Positions 25,287 to 32,816 of a stretch of DNA of 64,000 bases are shown piece by piece. The notes under the pieces are model-generated. The model did not search any database. It was not told the origin of the DNA and saw nothing but the letters and a program-made list of their open reading frames with translations. Within the stretch, counting starts at the first letter, position 1, and each line of letters opens with the position of its first letter. The stretch spans positions 216,271 to 280,270 of the forward strand of contig CAWINY010000005.1 of assembly GCA_963837635.1 (NCBI GenBank). Direction: 5' to 3'. The position numbers were made by a program, and so were the translations under genes. The DNA comes from CAWINY01 sp963837635. GTDB lineage: Bacteria > Acidobacteriota > Terriglobia > Terriglobales > Acidobacteriaceae.

Positions 25287-25598
25287 ATGGATCCTGCCGA
25301 ACAACTCCAACGTCTCTACACACAAGGCTTTGAGCTTAAAACCTTCGAGCGTTATCCGAAGGCGGTGGGCGTCATTCGCGACCAGTGCATCGCGCTGCTG
25401 GAGTCCACACCCGCAGGTCTGCGCATGATCGGCACTCCGGGCTGGCTCATGGGAGAAGTGATGGGAATTCTGATTGAGCGCGATGGACGCAAGATGTTCC
25501 AATCCAAAAGCGAATTCCTGGAAGCGACGCCGCAGCGGCTGGAAGCCCTTCGGCAATTCCGCGCAGAGATCGAGAACGTGCTCACGCCCCGTGCGTAG
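25287..25598 (+). CDS. conserved small protein, function unknown
   Basis: 103 residues from ATG 25287. A soluble helical protein with no signal peptide: TFERYPKAVGVIRDQCIALLESTPAGLRM, then GEVMGILIERDGRKMFQSKSEFL. The upstream 25145-25286 is a repeat of ACGACTAACGACC-type words in inverted orientation. No known family recognised; base composition and codon use match neighbouring genes. Confidence 0.6.
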   Translation: MDPAEQLQRLYTQGFELKTFERYPKAVGVIRDQCIALLESTPAGLRMIGTPGWLMGEVMGILIERDGRKMFQSKSEFLEATPQRLEALRQFRAEIENVLTPRA

Positions 25599-25636
25599 TG
25601 CCGACGCATAGTTGACATAATATCGGTTATCGGACA

Positions 25637-26084
25637 TTGCAGCAGCCGGTTCCATTGCGGAACACCCAATTTCGGAACAAGAAGCTGATTTCTGCGCTAC
25701 CTGCCCCGAATCAGCTTAGCCTCTTCGACTATCTGTCCAATCCAATCGAGGGGCTCGGGACCTTGGGTCACATGACTGATGCCGAGCGCGACGCTCGCAC
25801 CGGCACGCAGTGGATGAAATCCGTGCTCGCGTATCTGAGTTTTCGCGCGGGTGAGAGCTGGCGCCCGATTCATCGCAGCGGCAGCGAGCGGTACAACCGG
25901 GTCAGGTGGGAGTATCTCGACGCGTATCGGCTGGTGAATGAAGTAATGCACCTTCCCGATCCGGTGAGCGGTCCGCGATGGCTCCCAGCTGAGCAGCCGG
26001 CAAAGAAGCGGGCAAAGCCGCTTCGAATCGCAGAGCGCAAGCTGGCCGCGGCTCTTGCGGCTGCTGTGCCCGATAACTTTCAAC
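25637..26084 (+). CDS. doubtful small ORF preceding the S53 remnant
   Basis: The frame is open for about 148 codons (likely start ATG 25772, MTDAERDARTG) and then runs out of frame into the peptidase remnant, so its true end is lost; the coordinates mark the part before that junction. SLFDYLSNPIEGLG and KRAKPLRIAERKLAAALAAA are the only notable stretches. It may be a broken gene. No family recognised. Confidence 0.25.
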
Positions 26085-26716
26085 AGCCGATATTATGTCA
26101 ACCCGCACCTGAGAAGAAGCCGGCCGTTTTACGGCGAAAACTACTACGACACGCACTTCGCAAAGACGAGCGTTGTATATTTTGCGTCCGCAGGCGATTC
26201 GCCTGGGGTGAGTTGGCCAAGTACGTCTTCCTCTGTGGTATCCGTCGGCGGCACCACGACCGGCCGCAGCCCGTTCACCGCTAACTTCCTGTACGAAGTC
26301 GCCTGACCGAAACCGGCGGCGGCCTGAGCCGCTATTACCCGCGCCCGGTATACCAGAATGGCGTCTCGAATATCGTGGGGAGCTACCGTGGCGTTCCGGA
26401 CATCTCCTCGGATTCCAATCCCGATACCGGCGTGTGGGTGTTTTACGGCGGGCGGCTGGGAGGAGGCCCGGGGTGGTATGTGGTGGGCGGCACCAGTGTG
26501 GCTGCGCCTACCGTTGCCGGTATCGTGAATTTGTCCGGTCACTTTGCTTCTTCCACGACGGCCGAACTCACCACGATGTATGCCAACCGCGGCGTGGCCG
26601 GGGATTTCCGGGATATCAATTATGGCTTTTGCGGGCCGTATTCCGGTTTCCTCGCGAACACGGGATGGGATTTATGCTCGGGAATCGGCAGTCCTCTCGG
26701 CCTGGCCGGGAAATAG
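26070..26716 (+). pseudogene. sedolisin-like (S53) serine peptidase remnant, frameshifted
   Basis: Two frames hold consecutive parts of one S53 peptidase. The first (to 26306) contains HFAKTSVVYFASAGDSPGVS (oxyanion Asp region) and VVSVGGTTTG; the second (to 26716) contains TGGGLSRYYPRPVY, GVPDISSDSNPDTG, the catalytic Ser in GGTSVAAPTVAG, and the Ca-binding DINYG/GWDLCSG end. Around 26303 the bases GTC GCC TGA CC would read V-A-W-T if one G were added, so a single-base loss explains the break. The N-terminal pro-domain and the Glu/Asp of the catalytic triad are missing. Decayed secreted peptidase. Confidence 0.75.
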
Positions 26717-26824
26717 GTGCCCCACCTCTGCCCGGTTTGGCAAATGTGGGATGTTTCTAAGGCGCCCGTGGGCGGGTGTTCCGCCTGACATTCTTGTCGT
26801 CGATTCTCTACTCGTCAGCACACC

Positions 26825-26857
26825 CCGTCCTAGCGAAAGCTAGGACGGATTATTTTG
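26825..26857 (+). terminator. hairpin with GAAA tetraloop, probable terminator
   Basis: CCGTCCTAGC pairs perfectly with GCTAGGACGG around a GAAA tetraloop, followed by ATTATTTT. The U-rich tail supports a rho-independent terminator in the plus direction, placed after the peptidase remnant. Confidence 0.55.
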
Positions 26858-26918
26858 CCGTGCGGTCTCTCAAATCGTAGGGAGTACGGGGAGAAGACAA
26901 ACATCGGTCGTGGGCGCG

Positions 26919-27158
26919 CTAGTCACGATCACAATTGTCCCCGCGCCTCCCGGACTGCCTGAGCAGGGGCCACTCGGGAGTGACGCGGTCACGGCGGAAC
27001 AGACGCTCGCGCAATACGGCCAAGGATGGCTGCTCGGCTAGCTGGCGATCCTGGCGCCCAAGCAACTCGGAGAGAGTCACGCCCTCGACAGCGGCTCGCA
27101 CCTTAAGCTTACGGTGGACATCATTGGGTACGTTGCGAATCTGAATCATCTTCGGCAT
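26919..27158 (-). CDS. FitA-like ribbon-helix-helix antitoxin, frameshifted tail
   Basis: 79 residues from ATG 27158. MIQIRNVPNDVHRKLKVRAAVEGVTLSELL is a FitA/VapB-type ribbon-helix-helix DNA-binding motif. After about residue 60 the expected tail (APAQAVREARG) is found in another frame, ending at a TGA overlapping a GTG that reads VIVTSAP, which looks like the start of a lost PIN-domain toxin. So a one-base frameshift hit the antitoxin and the toxin is gone. The DNA-binding part may still be made. Confidence 0.6.
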   Translation of the reverse strand: MPKMIQIRNVPNDVHRKLKVRAAVEGVTLSELLGRQDRQLAEQPSLAVLRERLFRRDRVTPEWPLLRQSGRRGDNCDRD

Positions 27159-27269
27159 GGAATACCGTAGTCGCATGTGACACATGTGTTCTACCGGCGT
27201 CTATGCCTATAGCCGGAGTTCCCGTCCCATCATTTGGCTTTGTCAGGAGACCCCGGAGGAGAGATCGCC

Positions 27270-28721
27270 ATGCGGAAAGCTGTCGTCTGTTTATTGGGGT
27301 TGTTTCTGTCGATGTCGGTGAACGCACAGAACGAACCCTCGCTCACCATCTATAACGGCGGGTTTGCGGCCGTCCGCGAACGAGTTCCCCTGAACTTGAA
27401 GCCGGGGGCGAACTCCCTTCAGTTTTCCGGTGTAACCGCCCAATTGGAACCGGAATCCGTAATGCTGCGCGACCCGGAAAACCGGCACTCGCTCCAGATT
27501 CTCGAACAGAGCTACAGGAACGATCCCGTGACCCAGTCCCGGCTGTTGTCGCTGTTCGAAGGCAAGACGATCGAATTCCTGGTGGACCACTCTGCAACCG
27601 TCAAAGGCAAAGTGATTCGCAGCGGTTATGTTCCTCCGGCATCACCGGGCCAGTATTACGGCGATAATGGGGCTGAGCAGCCGGTCATTGAAGTGAATGG
27701 GCAACTGCAATTTTCTCTTCCCGGACAGCCGATATTTCCGACGCTGGCCGATGACACCATCCTCAAACCGACCCTGAACTGGGTATTGCAGACCGACAAG
27801 CCAGGCGCATTCAACGCCGAGCTGGGCTACATCACGAACGCCATGACCTGGAGCGCCGATTACAACCTGGTTGCTCCGGAAAAGGGCGATGTCATGGACC
27901 TCAACGGCTGGGTCACCATGCGCAACGATAGCGGCAAGGTCTTTGAGAACGCGCATATCCGGCTGATGGCCGGTGACGTGAACAAAATAAAGCCAATGCC
28001 AGTACCGATGGCCAAAGCCCGGGGCGCTGTTGCCGCCATGGAAGGAATGGCCGGGCCGCCGGTCACGGAAAAGACCTTTGATGAGTTCCACCTGTACACG
28101 CTCGAGCGGCCGACCACGCTTCACGACCAGGAGACCAAGCAGGTCGAGTTCGTGCGTGCCTCGAATGTGCCCACCAAACGAATTTATCTCTATGACGGCT
28201 GGGCACGTGAGGGCTGGTACGGGCAATCGGTGGGCGGCGATCCGAATTACGGGACGAAATCCAACCCCAAGGTTTGGATCATGCAGGAGTTTAAGAACAG
28301 CAAGCAGAACAACCTGGGCATCGCCCTCCCCAAAGGACGGTTGCGCTTCTATCGGCGCGACTCGGACGGCTCACTGCAATTCGTCGGCGAAAACGAAATC
28401 GATCACACTCCTGCCGATGAGACCATTCGCGTTTACACGGGAAATGCCTTCGATATTGTCGGAGAGCGAACACGGACAAATTACCGGATCAATGCCGCCC
28501 AAGACTGGTTTGAGGAAAGCTTTGAAATTCACGTGCGCAATCACAAGAAAGAGGCAGCCGAGGTCCGCGTGGTAGAGCATTTGTACCGCTGGGCCAATTG
28601 GCAGGTGACGGCGGAATCCGACGAGCACCAGAAGAAAGATGCTCAGACGATGGAATATCACGTCACTGTGCCGCCCGACGGCGAGAAGATCGTGACCTAC
28701 ACGGTTCACTACTCGTGGTAG
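27270..28721 (+). CDS. exported DUF4139 domain protein
   Basis: 483 residues from ATG 27270 (GGAGGAGAG upstream). Residues 1-20 are a signal peptide (AVVCLLGLFLSMSVNAQ). The mature protein has an N-terminal beta domain (LTIYNGGFAAVRERVPLNL) and a DUF4139 C-terminal half, including ITNAMTWSADYNLV and LYRWANWQVT. DUF4139 proteins are periplasmic or surface proteins of unknown role. No partner gene is adjacent. Confidence 0.8.
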   Translation: MRKAVVCLLGLFLSMSVNAQNEPSLTIYNGGFAAVRERVPLNLKPGANSLQFSGVTAQLEPESVMLRDPENRHSLQILEQSYRNDPVTQSRLLSLFEGKTIEFLVDHSATVKGKVIRSGYVPPASPGQYYGDNGAEQPVIEVNGQLQFSLPGQPIFPTLADDTILKPTLNWVLQTDKPGAFNAELGYITNAMTWSADYNLVAPEKGDVMDLNGWVTMRNDSGKVFENAHIRLMAGDVNKIKPMPVPMAKARGAVAAMEGMAGPPVTEKTFDEFHLYTLERPTTLHDQETKQVEFVRASNVPTKRIYLYDGWAREGWYGQSVGGDPNYGTKSNPKVWIMQEFKNSKQNNLGIALPKGRLRFYRRDSDGSLQFVGENEIDHTPADETIRVYTGNAFDIVGERTRTNYRINAAQDWFEESFEIHVRNHKKEAAEVRVVEHLYRWANWQVTAESDEHQKKDAQTMEYHVTVPPDGEKIVTYTVHYSW

Positions 28722-28835
28722 GCAATCCGAGGTTGAGCCAACCATGATGTATCGCTGGCCTCCAGGCCGGCGCTACCAGTCTGATTTAGCCAAGGATGAT
28801 GCTTTTGTTCAGAGCGGACGGCTGACGGCTGGCGG

Positions 28836-29288
28836 CTATTTCTTGTATGTGGTCGGCTTGGGACCTTGTTCCAGGGTTTCGCGGTCCAAGATGGCACCCT
28901 CGCGGGTGTAGGTGGCCATTTCAAAATCCTGGGTCAGTTCCAGGGCATCCACCGGACAGGCGTCTTCGCACAGGCCGCAGAACATGCAGCGGCTGAGGTC
29001 GTAACTGAAGGTGGTGAGCTCCTTGCGCCGGGTCTTCTCGTTGCGCTCGCTGCCGACTACGATCAACCGCTCTGGACACGCCAGCGCGCACAGGTCGCAG
29101 GCGATGCACAGGGTTTCCCCGGTGTCAGGGTTCACATTGAGGCGGGGCGCGCCGCGGAAGCGCTCGGCCACGTCGGGACGCTCCAGCGGATACTGCTCGG
29201 TGTAGACCTCCTTCGGATGCTGATTGCGGAAGGTGACCGACAGCCCCTTGAACAGGTCGACGAAGAACAATTTGCTCAGTGCGCTCAT
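28836..29288 (-). CDS. nuoI: NADH-quinone oxidoreductase subunit I (lone copy)
   Basis: 150 residues. Two 4Fe-4S motifs are complete: CIACDLCALACPE and CMFCGLCEDACPV. NuoI carries clusters N6a/N6b between the peripheral arm and the membrane arm of complex I. ALSKLFFVDLFKGLSVTFRN and PERPDVAERFRG match NuoI. No other nuo gene is adjacent, which is unusual; the main nuo operon must be elsewhere, or this is a second copy. The neighbours (DUF4139, tadA) are unrelated. Confidence 0.88.
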   Translation of the reverse strand: MSALSKLFFVDLFKGLSVTFRNQHPKEVYTEQYPLERPDVAERFRGAPRLNVNPDTGETLCIACDLCALACPERLIVVGSERNEKTRRKELTTFSYDLSRCMFCGLCEDACPVDALELTQDFEMATYTREGAILDRETLEQGPKPTTYKK

Positions 29289-29606
29289 AAAATCCGTGAC
29301 TCGTGGCTGGTGATGAGTGACTAGCAGGCCAGTCCCGCTCGCCCCTACAGTACCTCAGATGCATGATTACGTCCTACGACGCAAAGAGGCTGATCAACTC
29401 GTAGGCGTCCCGGTGATAACGTGAGCACTACAATGCTGTCATCCTGAGCGAGCCCGGCCGGGTTTGCCGGGCGAGTCGAAGGACCTTGCGGTTTATATAA
29501 AGAACCGCAAGGTCCTTCGACTCGCCCGCCGGGCTCGCTCAGGATGACAGCCCGTCCCAGAGAAGGGCGGATCAAAGATCTGCCCCACACCGCCTCGGCG
29601 GGTACA
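29289..29606. other. gap between nuoI and tadA filled by a large inverted repeat
   Basis: 318 nt without a gene. 29436-29550 is the family G inverted repeat. The rest (29289-29435) shows short GTGACT words only. GGTACAAT just before the tadA start may be its -10. Confidence 0.6.
29436..29550. repeat. large inverted repeat, family G (GTCATCCTGAGCGAG type)
   Basis: The left arm begins GTCATCCTGAGCGAGCCCGG and runs through GCGAGTCGAAGGACCTTGCGG; the right arm is its near-exact inverse, about 45-50 nt per arm around TTTATATAAAG. A shorter, more degenerate copy is at 54260-54388. The inverse arms could form a very stable cruciform or RNA stem. Confidence 0.85.
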
Positions 29607-30065
29607 ATGGCGCCAATGCCCGATGAACTCTGGATGGAAGAGGCCCTGCGCGAGGCGCAACGTGCTCAGGCGCTGGGAGAGGTGCCGGTCGGCGCGGTGG
29701 TGGTCTGCGCTGGCAGCGTGGTTGGCCGCGGCGGCAACCGCAACATTCGGGGTCCCGACCCGACCGCGCACGCCGAGATGATTGCCCTGCGCGAGGCTGC
29801 CTCCACTGTGGGTAATCATCGGCTGACCGATTGCGAGATCTTCGTCACCCTGGAACCCTGCCCGATGTGCGCCGGGGCCATGATCCACGCCCGCGTCAAG
29901 CGCTTGATCTACGGTGCGGACGACCCGCGCGCCGGCGCCGTGCATTCGGTCATCCCGGTGGTCAACGACCCGCGCCTGAACCACCGCATGGAAGTGACTT
30001 CCGGCGTCCTGGCGGGTCGCAGCGCGGAGCTGTTGCAGACGTTCTTTCGGGAGAAGCGGAAATAA
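29607..30065 (+). CDS. tadA: tRNA-specific adenosine deaminase TadA
   Basis: 152 residues from ATG 29607 (ATG 29616 is also possible). It converts A34 to inosine in tRNA-Arg(ACG). The zinc site is complete: HAE in TAHAEMIALREA and PCPMCAGAMIHARV. VPVGAVVV and the C-terminal LNHRMEVTSGVLAGRSAELLQTFF are TadA-specific. Single copy in the window, apparently monocistronic. Confidence 0.93.
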   Translation: MAPMPDELWMEEALREAQRAQALGEVPVGAVVVCAGSVVGRGGNRNIRGPDPTAHAEMIALREAASTVGNHRLTDCEIFVTLEPCPMCAGAMIHARVKRLIYGADDPRAGAVHSVIPVVNDPRLNHRMEVTSGVLAGRSAELLQTFFREKRK

Positions 30066-30105
30066 TCAGCGGCGTGCCGTTAGTGCTATGGGGATTTCAC
30101 AACAA

Positions 30106-30873
30106 TCACTCGCCTTTGATTATGTTCAGCAGTTGCTCAGCCGCCACTCTGTCGAAGCGCCGTAGCACACGATACTGTTTAAGTGCAGCCTCTGCATTTC
30201 CTGCTTTTGCCAGAGCCGACCCTAGTTTGAGGTACAGGCGCGGGAAGTCTGGCCTTGGCGCTGGTGTTTCGGCTTCCCACTTGGGTGCAACCTTGATTGC
30301 GTGCGCCAAAACATCGGCAGCTTGTGCAAATTGACCGAGGTCAAAATAAAGCCATCCGAGGTTCGCAGCCGCTGGAATGTGGTTGGCATTAACGCGCAGA
30401 GCTTCCGTGTATTCGGCAATCGCCTTGTCCTGCTCATTCAGTTTGTAGTAGGCATAGCCCAGACCGAAATGAGCGTCCGCGTAATCAGCATTAAGGCGAA
30501 TCGCTTCCAGACACGCCGAAACGGCGTCCGCGAACCGATTTTGCTTCGTATAGGTAATACCCAAGCCGTAATGGGCATCCGGATATTCTGGGCATAGTTG
30601 GATTGAATATCCGAGTTCGCTCTCCGACTCCGCCAATCTGTTCAACTCACCCAAAATCAACCCGAGGTGATAATGGGTGTAGTAATCGTCGGGGTTTAAA
30701 GCAGCAGCCCGTCGTAGCGGCTCTTCTGCCTCGCCGTACCTGCCTAAGTTGTACAGCGCCCACCCCAAGCCGCAGTAAGCCCTGACATCATCGGGGTTTT
30801 GCCTGATTGTCTCTTGGCATATTACCCGTGACTTCTCTGCCTCATCGAGCCATTTGCAATGGTCGAAGCTCAT
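30106..30873 (-). CDS. tetratricopeptide repeat protein
   Basis: 255 residues, almost entirely TPR units of 34 residues (for example VRAYCGLGWALYNLGRYGEA, YYTHYHLGLILGELNRL, ADAHFGLGYAYYKLNEQDKA), six or so in a row. No signal peptide, so cytoplasmic. TPR arrays mediate protein-protein contact; no partner can be named. The 296-nt gap to tonB holds a minus-strand terminator, a family A and a family D repeat. Confidence 0.85.
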   Translation of the reverse strand: MSFDHCKWLDEAEKSRVICQETIRQNPDDVRAYCGLGWALYNLGRYGEAEEPLRRAAALNPDDYYTHYHLGLILGELNRLAESESELGYSIQLCPEYPDAHYGLGITYTKQNRFADAVSACLEAIRLNADYADAHFGLGYAYYKLNEQDKAIAEYTEALRVNANHIPAAANLGWLYFDLGQFAQAADVLAHAIKVAPKWEAETPAPRPDFPRLYLKLGSALAKAGNAEAALKQYRVLRRFDRVAAEQLLNIIKGE

Positions 30874-30990
30874 GGTCCAGCATCATACGCCGGATAATTG
30901 TCGTAAACAGCCCTTCTCACCAACAGTCCCGAACCGGGAATCCAACTCGGCCAAGTGCTGCGATGGTTGCCCAGTGCCCCACAAAATGAA

Positions 30991-31016
30991 ACGAGGAGGC
31001 AGATTCACCTCCTCGT
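30991..31016 (-). terminator. minus-strand terminator hairpin
   Basis: ACGAGGAGG pairs perfectly with CCTCCTCGT around an 8-nt loop. On the minus strand it is followed by TTCATTTT, so it probably terminates tonB transcription about 150 nt after its stop. Confidence 0.5.
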
Positions 31017-31169
31017 TCACCGTTCCGGGACGGCGCTGTTTCGCGTCGCCCAATAACTAAATTTGAATTGAACCCACATCTGTCAAAACCGGGCAGAAGT
31101 GGGGCACCCTCTTTCCGATCTTCCTCCGCGTTCTCTGCGAAGGACTCCGCGCCCTCCGCGGTAAAAACC

Positions 31170-32201
31170 TCAGTACAGCCGGAAGTTGACCTCCACGTTG
31201 ATCTGCACCGCCACCGGCCTGCCGTCCTTCAGCGCGGGTTCGAACTTCCAGCGGCGCACCGCTTCGATGGCCTTCTGGTCGAGTCCCATGCCCAGGCTGC
31301 GGGCGATCTTGATGTTGTCAGGGTGGCCCCCCTGATCGACGATCAACCACAGGATCACGGTTCCCTGGTACTTAGCCTTACGGGCTTCTTCCGAATACTC
31401 CGGATCCGGGGTGTCGATCGCCTTGGGCGCGGAGACGCCGCCACCGACGCGGAACACGCCGCCGCCATAACCACCGCCACGGCCGGGACCAACACCGGGA
31501 CCGATGCCAGAGCCAACGCCGCCGCCCGTCCCAGAGCCGATGCCGCCGCCCGAGCCGGTGCCGTTAGAGGGCGGGCCGGAAGGCAGCTTGGAGAGCGGGT
31601 CGCCCAGGTTCGGCATGTTCGCCGCCAGCGGCAGCTTTACCTGCGGCGGCATCACCACCGTGGGCTCGACCGCGAGCTTGGGATGCTCGTTGCGGATGAC
31701 CATCGCCGGGGGCGTGATCTGCTCCATGGCGAACTTAGGCAGCCTGCCCTTGGGCGCCTGCAGCTTGTCGCGATCGCCGCCGCCACCGCCCCCGGCCAGG
31801 GTGTCATTCTTCTTGGCCGAGATGGGCATGTAGGCGTTGGGATCGGGCGCAATGAGCGTCACCTGCTGCACGGGTTTTTGCAGCTCGCGCTTCACGATCC
31901 TCCCGGTCCAAACCGAGAAACCGATGAGCGCCGCCACCATGAGCACGTGAACCACAGTCGATACGGCGGCACTCTTTTTGCGGTAGTTATACTCCCCCCA
32001 GATGTCCCGGACCTTCACCGGTTTGGAGGTGAGGCGCAGGGGCGGCAGCTTCTCCGGGAAAAAGCTGTCTCGGAGGTTGTCCACCAGCGACGACCACAAG
32101 CCCACCCGCATGTGGTCCTGTATGCTCAGCAGGTTGAGCTCGGGCTGGTTGTTCCCAGGTCCGGGTTCCGATTGAAGGGAATTTTGCACTAAAGTCGACA
32201 T
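31170..32201 (-). CDS. TonB family energy transducer
   Basis: 343 residues from ATG 32201. A cytoplasmic N-terminal stretch of about 85 residues precedes one membrane anchor (AVSTVVHVLMVAALIGFSVWTG). A Gly/Pro-rich periplasmic spacer follows, with a GSGTGGGVGSGIGPGVGPGR-type run, and the C-terminal TonB domain spans about residues 265-343 (DPEYSEEARKAKYQGTVIL, VRRWKFEPALKDGRPVAVQI). The long cytoplasmic extension is atypical of classic TonB. It would couple the proton motive force to outer membrane transporters; ExbB/ExbD are not adjacent. Confidence 0.85.
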   Translation of the reverse strand: MSTLVQNSLQSEPGPGNNQPELNLLSIQDHMRVGLWSSLVDNLRDSFFPEKLPPLRLTSKPVKVRDIWGEYNYRKKSAAVSTVVHVLMVAALIGFSVWTGRIVKRELQKPVQQVTLIAPDPNAYMPISAKKNDTLAGGGGGGDRDKLQAPKGRLPKFAMEQITPPAMVIRNEHPKLAVEPTVVMPPQVKLPLAANMPNLGDPLSKLPSGPPSNGTGSGGGIGSGTGGGVGSGIGPGVGPGRGGGYGGGVFRVGGGVSAPKAIDTPDPEYSEEARKAKYQGTVILWLIVDQGGHPDNIKIARSLGMGLDQKAIEAVRRWKFEPALKDGRPVAVQINVEVNFRLY

Positions 32202-32816
32202 ATTCGTCCCAGGGGCTCCCACGTGCACGATCTGCCGGTTAGGGTAGGAGGGTCTGGTCCCTTCCTGCGGTCCGACCTCCTAAACCTTCCGTCCTCAGAA
32301 CGGAGATGAGCATCCCAGTTGCCAAGTTGTACTGCTCTCGCCGATTTACGCAGAACATCAAATTGCACGTCCCGGCTCTCGATGGTTGAGGCCCCGCCCA
32401 CCGCGATGCCATCTCCGGATACCTAAAATTGGATGTTGTGATGCTCAGAAAGGGATTCTTACCGGATGTGCCGGTGGGCGGAAGAGGCGCACTGTTACGA
32501 ACTTTCGTCATGGCGCTCGATACTGCCGCGCCTGAGAGTGCTTGATCGCCAGTGAACCACACCACGCGCGGTACGTACACGGATGGTTAGACGCTGGAAC
32601 CCACCTGCGGGAAACAGGTTTCGGCAGTTGCAGCTAGTTTCTCTGAAAAGCACCTTGGGAGGCAAGTTGCTGCCTGAAACGTTCTCCGTTTTCCGTTCTC
32701 CGTTCTCGTTACTCCTCGATTCTCAGAAATGGGCGGGGAACGGAAAACGGGGAACGGGGAACGACGAGCGCGTGCGTATACAATGAAAAAGATTCCCAGT
32801 ACGGAGTGATTTCTTC
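32202..32816. other. 615-nt divergent intergenic region between tonB and ileS
   Basis: It contains the family E inverted pair (32680-32762), and upstream of it GCACCTTGGGAGGCAAG/TTGCTGCC, a short dyad. A plausible -10 for ileS is TACAAT at 32779-32784. I looked for a T-box leader (AGGGUGGNACCGCG) and did not see one. The 32230-32600 part shows nothing recognisable. Confidence 0.5.
32680..32762. repeat. inverted-pair repeat, family E
   Basis: The left arm repeats TTCTCCG/TTTCCG words, the right arm the inverse GGAACGG/AAACGG words, with about 25 nt between. It ends about 15 nt before the ileS -10 element. Confidence 0.8.

Noticed and set aside
32202..32816. T-box riboswitch upstream of ileS
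   Set aside because: No T-box consensus and no terminator/antiterminator pair seen; only a family E repeat and a -10 element.
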